Assembly (NCBI RefSeq): GCF_035958815.1
Contig: NZ_CP108383.1
Coordinates: forward strand, 8,804,001 to 8,868,000
From: Nocardia sp. NBC_01327
GTDB lineage: Bacteria > Actinomycetota > Actinomycetes > Mycobacteriales > Mycobacteriaceae
Direction of reading: 5' to 3'
Length of the DNA: 64,000 bases
Shown: one piece after another, positions 52,434-64,000 of the stretch
How positions within the stretch are numbered: the first letter of the stretch is position 1
How the letters are laid out: each line of letters begins with the position of its first letter
Translations under genes and position numbers: made by a program
The notes under the pieces: generated by a model
The model's input: the letters and a program-made list of their open reading frames with translations, nothing else
What the model was told of the DNA's origin: nothing
The model's database searches: none

Positions 52434-53399
52434 ATGAGTGATACACCGGCGCGGCTGCTGCAACTGCTGTCCCTGCTGCAGACTCCGCGCGAATGGCCGG
52501 GGAGCGAACTGGCCGACAGGCTCGGGGTCAGTGATCGGACGGTACGCCGGGATATCGACCGGTTGCGGGAGCTCGGCTATCCGGTCGAGGCGACGCTCGG
52601 CGTCACCGGCGGATATCGGCTGACAGCCGGGGCCGCCATGCCGCCGCTGGTGCTCGACGACGAGGAGGCCATTGCCATCGCGGTCGGACTGCGGGCCGCC
52701 GCGGGGCAGGCCGTGGCGGGAATCGAAGAGGCCTCGGTGCGCGCGCTCGCCAAGCTCGAACAGGTGCTGCCCGCCAAACTGCGCCGCCGGGTGCGCGTCA
52801 TCGGCGCGGCCACCGCCACCTTCAACCCGGCCGGACCGACCGCCGACCCCGAGGTACTCGCCACGCTGGCCGCGACCATCACCAATCACGAACGGGTGCG
52901 ATTCGCCTATCGGGATGCGAAGGGCGCCGAATCGCGGCGCAATATCGAGCCGATCGGCCTCGCCACCAATCAGCGGCGCTGGTATCTGGTCGGATTCGAT
53001 CTCGATCGCCAGGCCTGGCGCAGCTTCCGGGTGGATCGCGTCGAATCGCCACAGCCCACCGGAGCCCGCTTCACACCCCGGGAACTGCCCGCCGCCGATG
53101 CCGCCGCCTATATCGTCGGCGACCGGACCGACTGGGGCACAAGGACCTGGCGCGTCGATGTGATCATCCACGCACCCAGCTACCGGGTGGCAGGCCGGGT
53201 GGGCGACCAGCCGGGCGAGATCACCGCCATCGACGAGCAGACCTGCCGCATGGCCGGCGAACGCGATGACGCACCCGAATGGCTTGCCGCACAGCTGCTC
53301 TCACTCGGGTTCGAGCTGCAGGTCCGCGACTCTCCGGAGCTGACAGCGGAATTGCGCGCCGCCGGGGACCGCATCACCCGCGCTCTCTCCGGAAAGTGA
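52434..53399 (+). CDS. WYL domain transcriptional regulator (YafY/PafBC-like)
   Basis: A 321-residue regulator. The N-terminal HTH_11 (LLQLLSLLQTPREWPGSELADRLGVSDRTVRRDIDRLRELGYPVE) is followed by a middle helical region, the WYL domain (RVRFAYRDAKGAESRRNIEPIGLATNQRRWYLVGFD, with the R/W-Y-L motif) and a C-terminal WCX extension (RTWRVDVIIHAPSYRVAGR). WYL regulators bind nucleic acid or nucleotide ligands. Start ATG 52434 (MSDTPARLL). The EamA gene lies 39 bases upstream in the same direction. Confidence 0.93.
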   Translation: MSDTPARLLQLLSLLQTPREWPGSELADRLGVSDRTVRRDIDRLRELGYPVEATLGVTGGYRLTAGAAMPPLVLDDEEAIAIAVGLRAAAGQAVAGIEEASVRALAKLEQVLPAKLRRRVRVIGAATATFNPAGPTADPEVLATLAATITNHERVRFAYRDAKGAESRRNIEPIGLATNQRRWYLVGFDLDRQAWRSFRVDRVESPQPTGARFTPRELPAADAAAYIVGDRTDWGTRTWRVDVIIHAPSYRVAGRVGDQPGEITAIDEQTCRMAGERDDAPEWLAAQLLSLGFELQVRDSPELTAELRAAGDRITRALSGK

Positions 53400-53465
53400 G
53401 CGGAGCGGCGCATATGCGCCGCAGGGGTTCCGCTCCCCCACCCGGCGCGGGTACGTTTCTCGTCC

Positions 53466-54143
53466 ATGGGAATGACCAGGGCCACTGCGCCAGTGCTACT
53501 TTGCCTGACGGCCGCTGTCACCGTCAGCGCTGCAGCTACCGCCGAGCCCGCCCCCGCGCCGGCCGCGACACCGCTCACCGTGCAGGGCACCGATCACGGG
53601 ATCGGCTATCAGGTAGCGCTTTCCGACGATCACCGCTCCACCATCGGGACCCTGCAGACCGGGCAGTTCCTGACCACCTGGGACGGCGAAGCCGTCATCG
53701 CCACCGATGACTCCGGACGCGTAATCGCCACCGTCCCACTGAAATACGATATCGCCGGTAAGACGCTCGCACTCACGCCCGCCATCGACACCGACAACCG
53801 GCGGCTCACCCTCACCCCCGTCGCCGAATCCGCCGCCCCGCTGCGTGATATCGACGCCCAGCAGCGCTTCTTCGATGTGGTGCAGGCCAATATGCCCGCG
53901 GTCGCCACCGGCGCGGCCATCGGCGGCGCCATCGGTTTCCTGCTCGGCTTCCCCGCGGGCCTGTTCGTCCTCGACTTCATCACCGCGCCGATCGGCCTGG
54001 TCGTCGGCGCCCTCATCGGCGGCGCCCTGGGCCTGCAGCAGTCGGGCGGCCAGCCCGCCATCGACGCGGCCCTCACCTATGCCAACAGCGTTGTCCCCGG
54101 CATCGCCCCCGCCGCCGATCCCGCGGCCGCGCAACCCAACTGA
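53466..54143 (+). CDS. Secreted/membrane protein with glycine-zipper segment
   Basis: A 225-residue protein with signal peptide VLLCLTAAVTVSAAATAEP. A soluble domain follows (residues about 38-120; VQGTDHGIGYQVALSDDHRSTIG), then a Gly-rich hydrophobic zipper (AIGGAIGFLLGFPAGLFVLD and LVVGALIGGALG) likely to insert in a membrane. Similar proteins recur in nocardiae without known function. It is convergent with the next gene. Confidence 0.75.
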   Translation: MGMTRATAPVLLCLTAAVTVSAAATAEPAPAPAATPLTVQGTDHGIGYQVALSDDHRSTIGTLQTGQFLTTWDGEAVIATDDSGRVIATVPLKYDIAGKTLALTPAIDTDNRRLTLTPVAESAAPLRDIDAQQRFFDVVQANMPAVATGAAIGGAIGFLLGFPAGLFVLDFITAPIGLVVGALIGGALGLQQSGGQPAIDAALTYANSVVPGIAPAADPAAAQPN

Positions 54144-54150
54144 CGCGAAG

Positions 54151-54630
54151 TCACTGCACGAAGGTCGCACCGGCAACGGCCATGCTGTTGTCGGTGTAGT
54201 ACCAATCGCCGTTCATCGGCCACTCGAGCTGGAATTGAATGGTGTGCCCGCTCGCGGGCCCGGACGTGATCGTCCACAACGTATTCGGCAGCCCCGTCGC
54301 CGTGCTGACACTGCCGTCCGACCAGGTGAACGTCCCCGACGTAGGGGCCCCGAACCCGAGCCACGGCAGCTCAGCGGAAAAATGCCCGGAATCGATACCG
54401 GGCAGCAGCGCACTGGAACATCCCCACAGATCCGCCGCCCGCCGCACACTCTGCCCCGCGCTTCCGGTCCCGGGCATCCGGTTCCCGGTCAGCACATTGC
54501 CCCGCGCGCACCCTCCGAGCCCCGCGGCCTGCGCGGTCGTCGCAGCGGCGCCCCCGGCGACCGACAGCAGCACTCCACCCAGCACCACCGCGATCACACT
54601 CCGAAAAGCTCCCACGCCAACCCCTCCCAC
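54151..54630 (-). CDS. Secreted hypothetical protein
   Basis: A protein of about 159 residues with a signal peptide (FRSVIAVVLGGVLLSVAGGAA) and a mature domain rich in Gly/Ser/Thr. It has a Cys pair (GGCARGN and WGCSSALL) and a C-terminal beta-rich stretch with PASGHTIQFQLEWPMNGDWYYTDNS. No family is recognised. The start is uncertain (ATG 54630 or a later GTG). Confidence 0.65.
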   Translation of the reverse strand: MGGVGVGAFRSVIAVVLGGVLLSVAGGAAATTAQAAGLGGCARGNVLTGNRMPGTGSAGQSVRRAADLWGCSSALLPGIDSGHFSAELPWLGFGAPTSGTFTWSDGSVSTATGLPNTLWTITSGPASGHTIQFQLEWPMNGDWYYTDNSMAVAGATFVQ

Positions 54631-54761
54631 CGAGGAATCACCACGTCACTTCAGGCACTACGGAGCCTACTCGCCGATCCGTTCGATTCGGCCGGTTCGT
54701 ACTGATTCCTCGATTCGAGTCCCGGTCATGGGGATTCGGGCCCCGGTCGCGGAAAAGCAAG

Positions 54762-54792
54762 CGGCCCCCGCTCCGAAACGGAGCGGGGGCCG
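54762..54792. terminator. Terminator downstream of rpoC
   Basis: CGGCCCCCGCTCCG and CGGAGCGGGGGCCG form a perfect 14-bp GC-rich stem around AAA, followed on the minus strand by GCTTGCTTTTC. It lies 25 bases after the rpoC stop and should end the rpoBC transcript. Confidence 0.9.
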
Positions 54793-54816
54793 AATGTTTG
54801 TGCCTCAGCTAGGGAT

Positions 54817-58770
<3,954 letters not shown>

Positions 58771-58828
58771 GTAACTTCCTTTCCCCTGTTCGGGTTCAAG
58801 TATGAGCAAAAGTCGCTAAATCCGTTGC

Positions 58829-58867
58829 CCGGGAGCGCTTTTCAGCAAATGCCGGAAGCGCTCCCGG
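58829..58867. repeat. Intercistronic hairpin between rpoB and rpoC
   Basis: CCGGGAGCGCTT (58829-58840) and AAGCGCTCCCGG (58856-58867) form a perfect 12-bp stem with a 15-base loop. On the minus strand it is followed by GCAACGGATTTAG rather than a T-tract, so it is more likely an RNA-processing or attenuation element than a full terminator. Confidence 0.6.
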
Positions 58868-58878
58868 ACCGATCGCTC

Positions 58879-62364
<3,486 letters not shown>

Positions 62365-62975
62365 CTCACGCGCGTCGCGTGGTGGTCCGCGACCGTCGCT
62401 TGTCTGCTACGAATTCCGCTGGTAGCACCCGAACGAAACCCGAACAGCAAGCAACGGAAGTAACACCGGAAGGTGGAACTTTCGACGATGCGATCAAGGT
62501 ATGGACAGGAGGCAGCCAGCGCAACGTCCAAAACTACACCCAAACCTACGGGGGTGTCAAAGTACCACCCGTGGTGAACCCCGGAGGGCTAACGCGCCGA
62601 AGCGTGTCGTGGCGGTAACCACACCGCATTGCAGTGAGATGGACCACCGCGCCGCGGCCGATCGAACACCGCACGGCGGTGAGATCGGGTCCCGCTCAGC
62701 GACGCCGTCACACCTCTGCCGGCTGGCTCCGCTGTCCGCTGGCTGCGTTCCTCGAGGGCCTCGCCGGCGTCTGGTTCCCCTGTGACAGCCGCCGCTGTTG
62801 TGAATAGCGTGACGGGTCGGACGAAACTCGTCAAGTGGCGCGAGAAGTTGACAAACCACGGAATCGCCTGCACCACTACAAGATCGCTGGGAGCGACCGG
62901 TGCGGTACCGCGGTCCAGGCGATACACCGCCCGTTCAGGGGCCGGTTCCGGCCCGCCGAAGAGCTCCGGGCGCGA
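62365..62975. other. Intergenic region with rpoB leader and promoter
   Basis: About 610 bases without a supported gene. It should contain the rpoB leader (about 165 bases if the predicted promoter is right) and the 3' end of the Mce-associated unit. Apart from the promoter-like element at 62531-62560, I see nothing specific. Confidence 0.5.
62531..62560 (-). promoter_or_regulatory. rpoB: Predicted housekeeping-sigma promoter of rpoB
   Basis: On the minus strand, TTGACA (62560-62555) and TAGTTT (62536-62531) are separated by 18 bases. A consensus -35 is unusual in a GC-rich genome. It would start the transcript about 160 bases before the rpoB start. Confidence 0.6.
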
Positions 62976-63734
62976 CTAGTTGTCGGCGATTTCGGAGGCC
63001 AGCCAGTGGCCGTTGATCTTCTGCATGCGCAGCACGATCGGGCCCGACGCGAGAGGTGCGGGCTGGCCGCCCTTCACGGTGGAGACATTCAGGTTGAGCA
63101 GCAGCTCAGCACGGTCGGAGGTGAGCATGGTCACGCCGATCGGATCCGTTTTGACCACGGTGTCGGCCTGGGCCTGCTTGATCGAATTGACGGTGGTGTC
63201 CATGTACTTCTGGAAGTCGTTGCTCATCTTCTCGGTCACCACCGCACTGACCGCGGCCTTCCACTTGTCCTTGTCGATCGAATCCGCCTTGTAGGCGTAG
63301 AGCGTCGTCAGGGCGTTCGTGGCGGCGGCTTTGACCTCGTTGGTGGAGCTGTTGTCGAGGAAGGCCTGATTGCTGTCGTTCGCGCCGGGGCGCAGCACGC
63401 CGACGATCGCGACGACCGCCAGCAGCACGGCCGCGGCCGTGCAGAGGATCGCGGTGCGCCAGGTCCGCCAGACGCCGCCGGGTGCGCTCGGCGTGCGCTG
63501 GGACTTTGCGGACGACTTCTTCGAAAGATCGGGGCCGCGGTTCGCGCCCTCGGCGCCACGGCTCGCACCGAAGCGCGAACGCGCGGCACGGGAGCCGGTG
63601 GGCACACGTTCGGCGGCGGGGCGCGGGGCCTCGGGACCGCGGATGTCGGCGGCGGTGGTGCGGGAGCCGGAGCTGCGCTGCGCGGCCGGGCGGCGCTTGG
63701 GGCTGACGCGATTGACGGGGCGTTTATTGGCCAT
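62976..63734 (-). CDS. Mce-associated membrane protein
   Basis: A 252-residue protein. The long basic, Ser/Arg/Pro-rich cytosolic N-terminus (about residues 1-90) is followed by a single transmembrane helix (TAILCTAAAVLLAVVAIVGVL) and a Mce-associated domain (AFLDNSSTNEVKAAATNALTTLYAYK, VTEKMSNDFQKYMDTTVNSIKQAQADTVV). Such proteins are encoded at the end of mce operons, which import lipids such as cholesterol. It starts 12 bases after the preceding gene stops. Confidence 0.85.
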   Translation of the reverse strand: MANKRPVNRVSPKRRPAAQRSSGSRTTAADIRGPEAPRPAAERVPTGSRAARSRFGASRGAEGANRGPDLSKKSSAKSQRTPSAPGGVWRTWRTAILCTAAAVLLAVVAIVGVLRPGANDSNQAFLDNSSTNEVKAAATNALTTLYAYKADSIDKDKWKAAVSAVVTEKMSNDFQKYMDTTVNSIKQAQADTVVKTDPIGVTMLTSDRAELLLNLNVSTVKGGQPAPLASGPIVLRMQKINGHWLASEIADN

Positions 63735-63746
63735 GATCGCGGTCTC

Positions 63747-64000
63747 CTAGTTGCCCGGTTGCGGGTTCGCCGACTGCGGCGCGGTGGTGGCCGGGGCCGG
63801 GTTCTGCGGCGCGGGCGCGGCCGAGCCGAGCGCGACGGGATCCGCCACCGACTGCACCTGATCGGCCTTCCACACACCCTTGTCCAGGGTCACATCGACC
63901 TGCCAGGTGTAGCGGAACTTGTCGGCGGGCTTGTCGGGGCCCGATTCGGTCACCTCGAACACGACCAGCGCGGCGGCATGATCGCGTTCGGAATTCAGCT
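63747..64000 (-). CDS. Mce-associated protein, C-terminal fragment
   Basis: The right edge cuts the gene. About 84 residues are visible: NSERDHAALVVFEV, RYTWQVDVTLDKGVWKADQVQSVADP and a Pro/Ala-rich tail ending QPGN. The TWQVDVTLDKGVWKADQVQ strand pair matches the C-terminus of Mce-associated proteins. It is directly upstream of the next Mce-associated gene, so both probably belong to one operon that starts beyond the window. Confidence 0.75.
   Translation of the reverse strand, partial: LNSERDHAAALVVFEVTESGPDKPADKFRYTWQVDVTLDKGVWKADQVQSVADPVALGSAAPAPQNPAPATTAPQSANPQPGN

Overview
The window looks like chromosomal DNA from a Nocardia-like mycolic-acid actinomycete (Mycobacteriales). This rests on high GC, frequent GTG starts, a streptomycin operon (rpsL-rpsG-fusA-tuf), rpoB-rpoC with a mycobacterial-type core, Mce-associated proteins, DUF3558 lipoproteins, the mycofactocin glycosyltransferase MftF, KshB, and four palindromes that fit the steroid repressor KstR. 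The genus is an inference; no rRNA or tRNA gene was recognised.

Layout. 1-5637 (-): 5' part of a large NRPS (C-A-T-C-A, running off the left edge) whose first module resembles EntF with a serine code. 6153-12246: GAF regulator, cytochrome P450, an isolated mftF, a TetR regulator and kshB behind a KstR-type box. 12339-19956: secreted transglycosylase-like protein, AlkD-like repair protein, a repeat-rich protein, a secreted lipase, a coupled SPW/TetR pair, a ferredoxin reductase with a KstR-type palindrome inside its first codons, and a racemase. 20012-24447 (-): rpsL, rpsG, fusA, tuf. 24728-27770: two DUF3558 lipoproteins, hppD and a divergent Lrp/AsnC regulator. 27824-33795 (-): amidohydrolase, ABC importer, 2OG-Fe(II) oxygenase and GntR regulator, probably an uptake/catabolic unit for an unknown small molecule. 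33964-41280: winged-helix protein, quinone oxidoreductase, two tandem paralogous Ser/Thr kinases, acyl-ACP thioesterase, and a lipoprotein with a duplicated domain. 41402-54630: FprB-type reductase and a thioesterase (both with KstR-type boxes), MerR with its operator, CMD/GNAT/pirin genes, aldo/keto reductase, mqo, EamA exporter and WYL regulator. 54817-62364 (-): rpoC and rpoB. 62976-64000 (-): two Mce-associated proteins, probably the tail of an mce operon.

How it fits together. Information-processing genes on the minus strand (rpoB, rpoC, then rpsL to tuf) are separated by about 30 kb of metabolic genes. Four scattered genes (kshB, a BphA4-like reductase, an FprB-like reductase, a hotdog thioesterase) share a near-identical palindrome and may form a local part of a steroid-responsive regulon. 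Three of them are electron-transfer proteins, and a P450 lies near kshB. The NRPS most likely makes an N-acyl-seryl peptide, possibly a siderophore, but its other biosynthetic genes lie outside the window.
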